Assembly (NCBI RefSeq): GCF_001618685.1
Contig: NZ_CP014342.1
Span: forward strand, 2,604,001-2,668,000
Reading direction: 5' to 3'
DNA: 64,000 nt
DNA from: Geobacillus subterraneus
GTDB taxonomy: Bacteria > Bacillota > Bacilli > Bacillales > Anoxybacillaceae
Under the pieces are notes generated by a model. The model was not told where the DNA came from. It did no database searches and worked only from the letters and a program-made list of their open reading frames with translations. The position numbers and the translations under genes were made by a program. Shown here in pieces: positions 35,738 to 43,061 of the stretch (position 1 is its first letter; the number at the start of each line of letters is the position of its first letter).

Positions 35738-36805
35738 TTGATTTCACTCGGTTTTGTCACCCTTGACGAACAGCAAGAGCGCGGGTATTGCACCGAGGTG
35801 GCCAAACGCGCCGGGCGCTACGGCATTTCGGTTTGCCGTTTTTCACCGTTAAATATCGACCCGCAGACGGAATATGTTCACGGCTCGATCTTTCAGGCGG
35901 AAACGAGCGAATGGACCGACGCCGTCTTTGCTATTCCGCCGTTTTTATACGACCGTTGCTTTTACGGCTATGACGATCGTTCGAAAAAAGCGAAACCGAT
36001 TATGCATTGGCTGAAGCAGCGGCCGGATGTAGTCTTTTTAGGCTACGGCCTGCCGGGCAAGTGGGAGGTGTACGAATCGCTTTCCTCTCACCCGCTTCTG
36101 TCAGCGTATGTACCGCCGACCATCCGCCTCGAGCGCGCCGATGACATGCTCGAACTTCTCCGCCATGAACACGCCGTCGTCGCCAAACCGGTGCACGGCT
36201 CCGGCGGACGCGGCATTTACATCATTCAAAAACAAGGAAAAACGCTGTCCGTCCAGGACGGGTTTGGCCAAGAACGGACGGTCATCGCCCGCCGGAAAGA
36301 ACTCGAGCGGCTCATCACCTCTTTGAATCGCCGCGACGGCTATGCGCTGCAGCCGCTTCTTTCGCTGTCCACTCCGGCGCGCGAACCGTTTGATCTCCGC
36401 TTTTTCTTGCAAAAAGATGAAACGGGCCGTTGGATCGAACAGGTGCGGGCTGTGCGGATCGGACGCCCGGGAACATGGGTGGCCAACGTCCGCGCTGGTG
36501 CCGATATTCGCCCGTTCGCCGATTGGCTTGACCACTTGCCTTCTCCCAAGCGCATCCTGGTGCTTGACGGCATCGAAACGATCATTCGCACACTGCCAAC
36601 TTATATCGACAGTGAATTCGGACCGCTGTTTGAGATCGGCTTAGACCTTGGCGTGACTGACAACGGAGCGGTCTGGATTTTGGATGTAAATTCGAAACCA
36701 GGAAGAAAAGTAATCAGTATTCTCCCGCCGGAGCAGCAAAACGACATCTATGAGGCACCGCTCCGCTACTGTTTGTTTCTAGCAAGCGAGGTGAATCACC
36801 GATGA
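35738..36805 (+). CDS. YheC/YheD-family ATP-grasp protein 2
   Basis: 355 residues, second of four paralogues. Landmarks: FLGYGLPGKWEVYESL, VVAKPVHGSGGRGIYIIQ, RFFLQKDETGRW and EIGLDLGVTDNGAVWILDVNSKPGR (ATP-grasp metal ligands Asp/Asn). TTG start 35738 lies 8 bases after AAAGGAG and only 6 bases beyond the stop of gene 1. Its 3' end overlaps gene 3 by 4 bases (ATGA). The N-terminal third differs from the other three, so substrate or partner recognition may differ. Confidence 0.85.
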   Translation: MISLGFVTLDEQQERGYCTEVAKRAGRYGISVCRFSPLNIDPQTEYVHGSIFQAETSEWTDAVFAIPPFLYDRCFYGYDDRSKKAKPIMHWLKQRPDVVFLGYGLPGKWEVYESLSSHPLLSAYVPPTIRLERADDMLELLRHEHAVVAKPVHGSGGRGIYIIQKQGKTLSVQDGFGQERTVIARRKELERLITSLNRRDGYALQPLLSLSTPAREPFDLRFFLQKDETGRWIEQVRAVRIGRPGTWVANVRAGADIRPFADWLDHLPSPKRILVLDGIETIIRTLPTYIDSEFGPLFEIGLDLGVTDNGAVWILDVNSKPGRKVISILPPEQQNDIYEAPLRYCLFLASEVNHR

Positions 36806-38151
36806 CCTATACGTTACTCATTGATGACAAAGGGAAAAACACCGTCACCTTGCCGGCTTCGTTGCAAACATCCGGGCAAACGGCAGCCGCGTTTGGCAGC
36901 CTGCTTGTCCCGTGCCGAATCGTTTCCTCTTCCGCACTTACTGACTGCGTGATCATAACAAGCGACATCGCCCGACGCCTGTCCATTCCGTTTGCTGCTA
37001 ACATCCATGTCTTTTTGACGGCGGAGGCCGTCCACCTCGGCCCGCTCGTCGGCATTTTGACCGCCGGGTTCACCAAGTCGCTCCATCGCCCAGTTGGAAG
37101 CCGGAGCTTCTTTTTCGCCAAGTTGCTGGCACAAGAGAAGCAAGTCGGCGGGTTTGCCTTTTTGTTCGGCACTTCTCATATCGACTGGGAAAACGGCATG
37201 GTCAACGGTTATTTTTATACGGAACGAGGCTGGGAGCGTCATATCGTGCCGTTGCCGACCGTGATTTACAACCGCCTGCCGAACCGGCGCATCGAAAATG
37301 ACGAAACATTTCAAACGATCACTGAGACGCTGCAAACCGCCTATGGCATCCCGGTCTTTAATGGCCATTTTTTCAACAAATGGGAGATTTACCGCCGGCT
37401 CGCCTCCCATCCCGAAGCGCAGCCATACTTGCCGACGACAGCCGCCCATATCACATGGCAGACGGTCGAACAGTTTCTTGCCCGCCACACAGAGGCATAC
37501 GTAAAACCGGCCGACGGCAGCCTCGGCCGCGGCATCTACCATTTAACGAAAAAAAATAATGTCTACGAATGCCGTTTTCGCGATGAACAAGGGGAAACGA
37601 AAACCGCTCTGTTTCCGACCGCTATGGCATTATGGCACCACTTGCTCGCCAATGCGCCGCTTCACCGCTATGTCATCCAGCAAGCTGTGCCGCTCATGAC
37701 CGTCAATGGCCGGCCGACGGATTTTCGCGTCCACACCAATAAAAACGAATACGGTCAATGGCAAGTGAGCGCCATTGCCGCCAAAATCGCCGGGAGGCAA
37801 AGCATCACCACCCATATGAACAGCGGTGGAATCGTCAAAACGCTCGAAGAAATTTTTCCGGACACCGTCCAACGCGAAACCGTGCTAACCCGCCTGCATC
37901 ATGCCGCTCTCACGCTTAGCCGTTGCCTTGACGAAACGTCGGAAACATTGATCGGTGAAATTGGCTTTGATCTCGGTGTGGATAAACAAGGGAGAATTTG
38001 GATGTTCGAAGCCAACTCCAAACCAGGACGCTCGATTTTTAAGCATCCGGGTCTGAAAGAAGCGGATGAGCGCACGGCGTTGCTGCCGCTTGCTTACGCT
38101 GTCCATCTAAGCAAAACGGCCCTCACCGAACCAGAGGCGCTTTGGCCATGA
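36802..38151 (+). CDS. YheD-type ATP-grasp protein 3
   Basis: 449 residues, the longest of the four and closest in length to B. subtilis YheD (about 453). An N-terminal domain of about 80 residues ends in the family motif HLGPLVGILTAG. Then VIYNRLPNRRIE, FFNKWEIYRRLASH, YVKPADGSLGRGIYHL, DFRVHTNKNEYGQW and EIGFDLGVDKQGRIWMFEAN. It overlaps gene 2 by ATGA and gene 4 by ATGA, so the cluster is translated as a unit. Confidence 0.87.
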   Translation: MTYTLLIDDKGKNTVTLPASLQTSGQTAAAFGSLLVPCRIVSSSALTDCVIITSDIARRLSIPFAANIHVFLTAEAVHLGPLVGILTAGFTKSLHRPVGSRSFFFAKLLAQEKQVGGFAFLFGTSHIDWENGMVNGYFYTERGWERHIVPLPTVIYNRLPNRRIENDETFQTITETLQTAYGIPVFNGHFFNKWEIYRRLASHPEAQPYLPTTAAHITWQTVEQFLARHTEAYVKPADGSLGRGIYHLTKKNNVYECRFRDEQGETKTALFPTAMALWHHLLANAPLHRYVIQQAVPLMTVNGRPTDFRVHTNKNEYGQWQVSAIAAKIAGRQSITTHMNSGGIVKTLEEIFPDTVQRETVLTRLHHAALTLSRCLDETSETLIGEIGFDLGVDKQGRIWMFEANSKPGRSIFKHPGLKEADERTALLPLAYAVHLSKTALTEPEALWP

Positions 38152-39314
38152 TCACCATCGGTTACCGGCGCGACACTGGCGAGTGGGTTTGCGAGGAAGG
38201 GAGCGGGCTTTACCGATTTGGCAGCGGCTCTCTCACTTCCGCCGCTTCCCTTCCTGATCTCACTTTTGCTGTCCGTGCGCAAGGCGGGCGGGTCGGGCCG
38301 CTTGTTGGCATTTTGATCAGCGCCTCATCTATTCCAGCTTTGCTTGACGGGAGAAAGCGGTGGCTTGAGTCCGTCATCCGCTCGCTCCATGCTGCCGGCG
38401 GCATCGCCATCGTCAGTGCCGCCGCCGGCATCGGCGAGAAAGCGGTCTCCGGCTATGTATTCGTCCCGTCGCTCGAGCGTTTTGTCGAGGCATCGACTCC
38501 GTTGCCAGACGTCGTCTACAATCGGGTGAAAAGCCGCAAGGAAGAACAAAACACGCCGTTTCAAACAGCGGCCGCCCGGCTTGCTGCCCATGGCATCCCG
38601 CTTGTTAACCGTTCCTTTTTCCGCAAATCGGACGTTTACGACGCATTGCGGGCTGACCGTCGGCTTTGGCCGCATTTGTTGCCGACTGCGCCGATTGACA
38701 CAGTGGACGATGTGCGCGCTTGGCTTGCTCAGTACGGCTGCGTCTATGTAAAACAAGATGACGGCTCAAGGGGAAGCGGTTTGCTCCGTCTCACCTCCTT
38801 GCCCGAAGCGGCGGTCATCTGCGAATCCCCCCGCGGCCAAACACGGCTCGGATCGCTCGATGAGCTGGCGCCGCTTGTCCGATCTTGCCGCTACATTGTC
38901 CAAGCAGCAGCTGACACCGATACATGGAACGGCCACCGTTACGATTTGCGCGTGCTTGCTCATTGGCAGCGCGGCTGCCACACCATTACCGGCATCGGTG
39001 TCCGCCTCGCCGGAACGCAGTCGGTGACCACCCATGTCTTTCATGGCGGAACGGTGTTGCCCTACACCGAAGTCAAAGAACGCATCGACGAACAGGCGCT
39101 CGAGCAGCTGATTGCGCTTAGCGGCGCACGGCTTAGCGAGCAGTTCGGCCTTGTCGGCGAATTTTCCGCCGACATCGGCGTCGGCCGCGAGCGGCAGCTA
39201 TACATTTATGAGATCAATGCGAAACCGATGGTGTTTGATGAATCGGCAATTGAAGCAGAGCGGCTTAAACGGCTCCATCAACTGTTCGCCGAATTAGCTC
39301 ATCTTGCGCCATAG
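38148..39314 (+). CDS. YheC/YheD-family ATP-grasp protein 4
   Basis: 388 residues, last of four paralogues. It keeps VGPLVGILISAS, VVYNRVKSRKEEQN, VYVKQDDGSRGSGLLRL and EFSADIGVGRERQLYIYEIN. The ATP-binding segment reads KQDDGSRGSG where its relatives have KP-x-x-G-S-x-GRG. ATG 38148 overlaps the stop of gene 3 (ATGA). Its last 50 bases overlap the convergent gene 39265-39678. Confidence 0.85.
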   Translation: MITIGYRRDTGEWVCEEGSGLYRFGSGSLTSAASLPDLTFAVRAQGGRVGPLVGILISASSIPALLDGRKRWLESVIRSLHAAGGIAIVSAAAGIGEKAVSGYVFVPSLERFVEASTPLPDVVYNRVKSRKEEQNTPFQTAAARLAAHGIPLVNRSFFRKSDVYDALRADRRLWPHLLPTAPIDTVDDVRAWLAQYGCVYVKQDDGSRGSGLLRLTSLPEAAVICESPRGQTRLGSLDELAPLVRSCRYIVQAAADTDTWNGHRYDLRVLAHWQRGCHTITGIGVRLAGTQSVTTHVFHGGTVLPYTEVKERIDEQALEQLIALSGARLSEQFGLVGEFSADIGVGRERQLYIYEINAKPMVFDESAIEAERLKRLHQLFAELAHLAP

Positions 39315-39678
39315 CTAAAAACTCACCGCTGTACTGAAGAGCCCGGCGAAACACTTGGTCAGCTGCCTGTTTGGCCGCACCGTCCAATCGTTTGCTAATA
39401 TCCTGGCATAACTTTGCCTTTTCCCATTCTGCTTCAGCAAGGGATTGCAGCAAATCAAAACGGCTGGCATCCGCTTCTTTTTTCCCCCTTGCTTCACCGC
39501 ATTCCACATCAACGCCAGCCGCTAAATAGTACACATATTGCCAGAGCCGCTGCTGCCGGCAAGCCTCATCTAAGTAGCCGGCCCATGTCGGCTCGTCCGT
39601 TTCGAGCTCGGCAAGCTGTCTTGCCTTTTTCTCGGCCGCGGTCGTTATGCCGATCAGTTTTTTTATGGGAACGATCAT
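39265..39678 (-). CDS. Hypothetical helical protein overlapping the ATP-grasp cluster
   Basis: 137 residues, charged and Ala/Glu/Lys-rich, beginning MIVPIKKLIGITTAAEKKAR, probably all-helical. A very good GGAGGAG ribosome-binding site lies 12 bases before the ATG. Its C-terminus is antisense to the final 50 bases of the fourth ATP-grasp gene, a tail-to-tail overlap. No family recognised. Confidence 0.65.
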   Translation of the reverse strand: MIVPIKKLIGITTAAEKKARQLAELETDEPTWAGYLDEACRQQRLWQYVYYLAAGVDVECGEARGKKEADASRFDLLQSLAEAEWEKAKLCQDISKRLDGAAKQAADQVFRRALQYSGEFLAMAQDELIRRTVDGAV

Positions 39679-39787
39679 ACCGGATCACTCCTCCCTCGTC
39701 TGTTTCTTCTCTATCCATATGACGGCAGCGGATAACGTATGCCTATTCGGCGCAAACTAGGAAAAACAATGAGGGAGGAGCAAAACG

Positions 39788-39976
39788 ATGGAACGAAAAG
39801 AAGCCGGACGCCAAGACGCTTTATACGAGGGGCGCGACGAATATTATCTCGATATCGACCGCATGATTAATGAAGGAATGGCCGGCGGCGCCGTGCACGG
39901 CCGCGGCGATGAGGTCAATATCGAGGAAGCGCGCGATCTTGTCAAAGAGGAACCTCCTTATGAAGCAGGCGAGTGA
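39788..39976 (+). CDS. Small acidic hypothetical protein
   Basis: 62 residues, strongly acidic, starting MERKEAGRQDALYEGRDEYY and ending EARDLVKEEPPYEAGE. GGGAGGAG eight bases before the ATG and a terminator 7 bases after the stop support it. No transmembrane segment. Family not recognised; location next to spore genes is the only clue. Confidence 0.7.
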   Translation: MERKEAGRQDALYEGRDEYYLDIDRMINEGMAGGAVHGRGDEVNIEEARDLVKEEPPYEAGE

Positions 39977-39982
39977 CCGACG

Positions 39983-40017
39983 AGCCGACTTTCCCTCCGC
40001 CGGGAAGTCGGCTTTTT
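39983..40017 (+). terminator. Terminator of the 62-residue acidic protein gene
   Basis: AGCCGACTT-CCC / GGG-AAGTCGGCT hairpin followed by TTTTTG. The next gene's likely -10 (TATAAT) begins immediately afterwards. Confidence 0.85.
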
Positions 40018-40057
40018 GTTATAATGAATGAAAAACGACAGAAAGGGTTGCGCCGCG

Positions 40058-40945
40058 ATGTTAAAGGAGCTCGAATCGCTTTACGAAGGGGATATCGTCA
40101 TTAACGGCCAGCCGGAATATCCAGAGGCATATGAATGGTTTTATACCGCTGACGGCGATGAAATTGGCATCGCCAAACAGCGGTTAACGAAGCGGGAACG
40201 GCAATTGTTGACGCTGTTTTTGACCCCAGCCGAACACCGGCGGGAGCGGGAAAGCGAAGAGGAGCGGGCGTGGAAGCGCTGGATGGCGAGCGGCGACCCG
40301 GCGGCATCCGCTATGCTGGCTGCTCCGTACTGCCGGCTGATTCACTTTACTGCCAACCGGTCGATCGCGAACAAAGCCGAGTTTACCGAAACAATCCGCA
40401 GCTTGTTTGAGTCCCCGATCACGATCGTTTGGGACAAAGACAGGGGCGGCCTGATCATCGAAGCGAGGCAAAAACGAACGGCTGAACTGCCCTTGCTGAC
40501 GGAGATGGCTGACGCGCTCGCCGCCGATTTTTACGCTGCAATCCATCTATTTATCGGTCCGGTCCGTCCGGTCGACGATCGGCTATATGAATCGTTTCTC
40601 CTCGAAAAAGAATGTTTTGCCGCTGCCCGCCGCTTTTGGCCGAAGCAGACGGTGTATGAGTGGGAAGATGTCATTCCACTTCCCCTCCTTGGCGCTGGCA
40701 TCGATGAGAAGACTGCTCAACTCTTATCGTTTCTCGATGAGTTTGATGAAGATGAAATCCGGGCAATGGAGACGTTTTTGCAATGCAATTTAAACGTCTC
40801 GATGGCGGCGAAAAAGCTGTATATGCACCGCAACAGTTTGCAATACCGGATCGATAAATGGACGGAGCAAACCGGTATCGACATCAAGCGATTTAAAGGG
40901 GCGGCAGCGATCTACTTAGCTATTTTGCACCGCCGCCGCTCTTGA
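40058..40945 (+). CDS. PucR/CdaR-type transcriptional regulator
   Basis: 295 residues. The C-terminal 60 residues form a PucR-type helix-turn-helix: QCNLNVSMAAKKLYMHRNSL then QYRIDKWTEQTGIDIKRF. The upstream part is a GGDEF-like/ligand region without identifiable catalytic residues. Such regulators often control uptake or catabolism genes nearby. The next gene is an MsmX-type sugar ATPase, about 135 bp downstream behind a terminator. ATG 40058 was chosen for AAAGGG; an ATG at 40028 lies before that site. Confidence 0.75.
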   Translation: MLKELESLYEGDIVINGQPEYPEAYEWFYTADGDEIGIAKQRLTKRERQLLTLFLTPAEHRRERESEEERAWKRWMASGDPAASAMLAAPYCRLIHFTANRSIANKAEFTETIRSLFESPITIVWDKDRGGLIIEARQKRTAELPLLTEMADALAADFYAAIHLFIGPVRPVDDRLYESFLLEKECFAAARRFWPKQTVYEWEDVIPLPLLGAGIDEKTAQLLSFLDEFDEDEIRAMETFLQCNLNVSMAAKKLYMHRNSLQYRIDKWTEQTGIDIKRFKGAAAIYLAILHRRRS

Positions 40946-40966
40946 TCCCCGATGCACCGTCTTGTC

Positions 40967-40994
40967 ATGTCGCCGAAAACGGGCGGCATTTTTT
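40967..40994 (+). terminator. Terminator of the PucR-type gene
   Basis: ATGTCGCC / GGCGGCAT (one G-U pair), 7-nt loop, followed by a T6 run. Confidence 0.7.
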
Positions 40995-41080
40995 GTGCAT
41001 CTTGTCCATTTACCAATGTTCGTATTTTTCTATACACTAGTACTACAAGAAAACGATTTCAATAACAGGGGGGATTCACG

Positions 41081-42193
41081 ATGGCAGAACTCGTTCTCGA
41101 TCATATTTACAAAATTTACGACAACAATGTCACCGCCGTCAAAGATTTCAACTTACATATTCAAGATAAGGAGTTTATCGTCTTTGTCGGTCCGTCCGGC
41201 TGCGGCAAATCGACGACATTGCGGATGGTCGCCGGTCTTGAGGAAATTTCAAAAGGCGATCTCTATATCGACGGCAAGCGGATGAACGATGTGCCGCCGA
41301 AAGACCGCGATATTGCCATGGTGTTCCAAAACTATGCCCTTTACCCGCATATGAGCGTTTATGACAACATGGCATTCGGCTTAAAGCTTCGCAAGTTCCC
41401 AAAAGCGGAAATCGAGAAACGCGTCCGCGAGGCGGCCCGCATCCTCGGGCTCGAACAATACTTAGACCGGAAACCGAAGGCGCTCTCCGGCGGACAGCGG
41501 CAGCGCGTGGCATTAGGGCGCGCCATCGTCCGCGATGCGAAAGTATTTTTAATGGATGAACCGCTTTCAAACTTGGATGCGAAACTGCGCGTGCAAATGC
41601 GTTCGGAGATTGCCAAGCTCCACCAGCGTCTGGAAACAACGACGATTTACGTCACCCACGACCAAACGGAAGCGATGACGATGGCGACTCGCCTTGTCGT
41701 CATGAAAGACGGCGTCATCCAGCAAGTCGGGACGCCGCGCGAAGTGTACGAAAGACCGGAAAACATTTTCGTCGGCGGCTTTATCGGTTCTCCGGCCATG
41801 AACTTTATTAAAGGGACGCTGCAAGACGGCAAATTTGTTGTCGACCGCACATCGTTCGGCATTCCGGAAGGAAAAATGAAAGTATTGCGCGACCAAGGGT
41901 ATATCGGCAAGGAAGTCATTTTAGGCATCCGTCCGGAGGACATTCACGACGAGCCGCTCTTCTTGGAGGCATCGCCGGCGACAAAAATTACAGCGCACGT
42001 TGAAGTCGCCGAGCTGCTTGGCGCCGAATCGATGATTTACTCGAACATCGACGGCCAGGAGTTCGTCGCCCGCATTGACGCCCGCACCGAGATCAAACCG
42101 GGCCACCGCATTGACCTCGCTTTGGATATGAACAAAGCGCACTTCTTTGACATTGAAACGGAGCGGCGCATTCGAGCGGCGGACGAAAAGTAA
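41081..42193 (+). CDS. msmX: MsmX/UgpC-type ABC sugar importer ATPase
   Basis: 370 residues, carbohydrate-uptake-1 family ATPase. Walker A GPSGCGKST (37-45), signature LSGGQRQRVALGRAIVRD, Walker B VFLMDEPLSNLDAKLR, switch YVTHDQTEAM, and a C-terminal regulatory TOBE-like domain from about residue 240. In Bacillus, MsmX energises several different sugar importers in trans. The gene here stands alone, without permeases or binding protein, consistent with that shared role. ATG follows a GGGGG site. Confidence 0.9.
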   Translation: MAELVLDHIYKIYDNNVTAVKDFNLHIQDKEFIVFVGPSGCGKSTTLRMVAGLEEISKGDLYIDGKRMNDVPPKDRDIAMVFQNYALYPHMSVYDNMAFGLKLRKFPKAEIEKRVREAARILGLEQYLDRKPKALSGGQRQRVALGRAIVRDAKVFLMDEPLSNLDAKLRVQMRSEIAKLHQRLETTTIYVTHDQTEAMTMATRLVVMKDGVIQQVGTPREVYERPENIFVGGFIGSPAMNFIKGTLQDGKFVVDRTSFGIPEGKMKVLRDQGYIGKEVILGIRPEDIHDEPLFLEASPATKITAHVEVAELLGAESMIYSNIDGQEFVARIDARTEIKPGHRIDLALDMNKAHFFDIETERRIRAADEK

Positions 42194-42220
42194 GCCCCCC
42201 TTTTGTTTCGATATAGATGC

Positions 42221-42251
42221 AATAGGCTCTAGCGTTGTGCTAGAGCCTATT
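42221..42251. terminator. Bidirectional terminator after msmX
   Basis: AATAGGCTCTAGC / GCTAGAGCCTATT, perfect 13-bp stem, 5-nt loop, then CTTTAAT; shared with the convergent zinc-ribbon gene. Confidence 0.88.
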
Positions 42252-42489
42252 CTTTAATAAAGCGCACTTCCTCTTCACGGCAGTGCGGGCAATAAAACAA
42301 GTGAACGCACTCATGGTTCGTATAGGTGCGCGGGTAACCGTCGACAAACTTCATGATGTCTGCATCCATATACGGACTGTAATCATCGAAATAGTCAGTA
42401 ATTTTCCCTTGGTCTTCCATCGGCTGCCGGCAGTAGCTGCAGTATACCGTCATCCGGCGCAGCCCGTTGCAAAGCGGGCACACATTCAT
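42247..42489 (-). CDS. Small cysteine-rich zinc-ribbon-like protein
   Basis: 80 residues with three CxxC pairs: CPLC near residue 4, CSYC near 17 and CPHC near 68. The middle is acidic/aromatic (ITDYFDDYSPYMDADIMKF). The layout suggests one or two zinc ribbons. ATG follows GGAGGAAGC. Conserved-hypothetical in appearance; no function assigned. Confidence 0.75.
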   Translation of the reverse strand: MNVCPLCNGLRRMTVYCSYCRQPMEDQGKITDYFDDYSPYMDADIMKFVDGYPRTYTNHECVHLFYCPHCREEEVRFIKE

Positions 42490-42577
42490 GCTGCTTCCTC
42501 CTCTAAGATGCTCCTTATTTTACATATTCCCTAATGATGACGGCGATAAAACGTTAAAAATTACCACATCCCCACGA

Positions 42578-42607
42578 TGAATAACGGGCTAAAAACGACC
42601 CAAACTA
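42578..42607 (+). promoter_or_regulatory. Sigma-G promoter of the SASP gene
   Basis: TGAATA (42578-42583), 17-base spacer, CAAACTA (42601-42607). The forespore sigma-G consensus is about TGAATA-N17/18-CATACTA, so only one base deviates. It predicts a start near 42613-42614, giving a leader of about 164 nt before the SASP ATG. Confidence 0.8.
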
Positions 42608-42612
42608 TGAGT

Positions 42613-42776
42613 ACCGCCAGCCAAATAGGCCACCCGCCATAACGACTATGCTGGCGAAGGCAAAAGCGGGTGGGCGTTGGGTTCAGCCAAGCTTGGCAGC
42701 GCGCCTTACGGCGTGCGGCGCTGGTGCAAATCCAGCCAACCCAGCCATCAAAATTTACAAGAGGAGATGATCAACT
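42613..42776 (+). ncRNA. Structured 5' leader of the SASP mRNA
   Basis: Two long helices cross each other: CGCCAGC (42615-42621) with GCTGGCG (42650-42656), and CCACCCGC (42630-42637) with GCGGGTGG (42666-42673). Together they form a potential pseudoknot with an internal CATA/TATG hairpin. A tRNA-like fold (42678-42747) follows, then the GAGGAG ribosome-binding site (42761-42766). It matches no riboswitch consensus I know. Confidence 0.65.
42678..42747 (+). ncRNA. tRNA-like element (decayed tRNA-Gln-like) ending in CCA
   Basis: Acceptor TGGGTT pairs with AACCCA. D-arm-like GCCA-AGCT-TGGC. A long middle hairpin GCGCGCC-TTAC-GGCGTGC. T-arm GCTGG-TGCAAAT-CCAGC with exact 5-bp stem and 7-nt loop, followed directly by 7 acceptor bases, G and CCA. 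The D-loop is shortened (no GG) and the anticodon arm is not canonical, so it should not decode. Similarity to bacterial tRNA-Gln is from memory. Confidence 0.6.
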
Positions 42777-42989
42777 ATGGCACGCAACAATAACAATAAC
42801 CAACTGTTAGTCGCTGGTGCCCAACAAGCCATCGACCAAATGAAATTCGAGATCGCTCAAGAGTTTGGTGTCAACCTTGGCGCTGATACGACTTCCCGCG
42901 CGAACGGTTCGGTCGGCGGTGAAATTACGAAACGCCTTGTAGCGATGGCCCAACAACAACTCGGCGGCCAATTCGGCAACGTTCAATAA
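42777..42989 (+). CDS. Alpha/beta-type small acid-soluble spore protein
   Basis: 70 residues, with the SASP family motifs [19 protein letters not shown] (the GPR protease cleavage region) and [20 protein letters not shown]. These proteins saturate forespore DNA, protect it from UV and heat, and are degraded on germination for amino acids. N-terminus [11 protein letters not shown] is typical of thermophilic Bacillaceae. Ribosome-binding site GAGGAG; own sigma-G-like promoter and terminator. Confidence 0.95.
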   Translation: MARNNNNNQLLVAGAQQAIDQMKFEIAQEFGVNLGADTTSRANGSVGGEITKRLVAMAQQQLGGQFGNVQ

Positions 42990-43022
42990 CCTTTTCAGAG
43001 ACAATTCCATATAGATGGCAAA

Positions 43023-43047
43023 AGCCCCAGGCGGTCAGCCTGGGGCT
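43023..43047 (+). terminator. Terminator of the SASP gene
   Basis: AGCCCCAGGC / GCCTGGGGCT with a 5-nt loop followed by CTTTC. Confidence 0.88.
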
Positions 43048-43061
43048 CTTTCATCTCATCG

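Noticed and set aside
42678-42747. A functional tRNA gene
   Set aside because: The D-loop lacks GG, one acceptor pair is missing and the anticodon arm cannot form a normal 7-nt loop, so it is reported as tRNA-like only.
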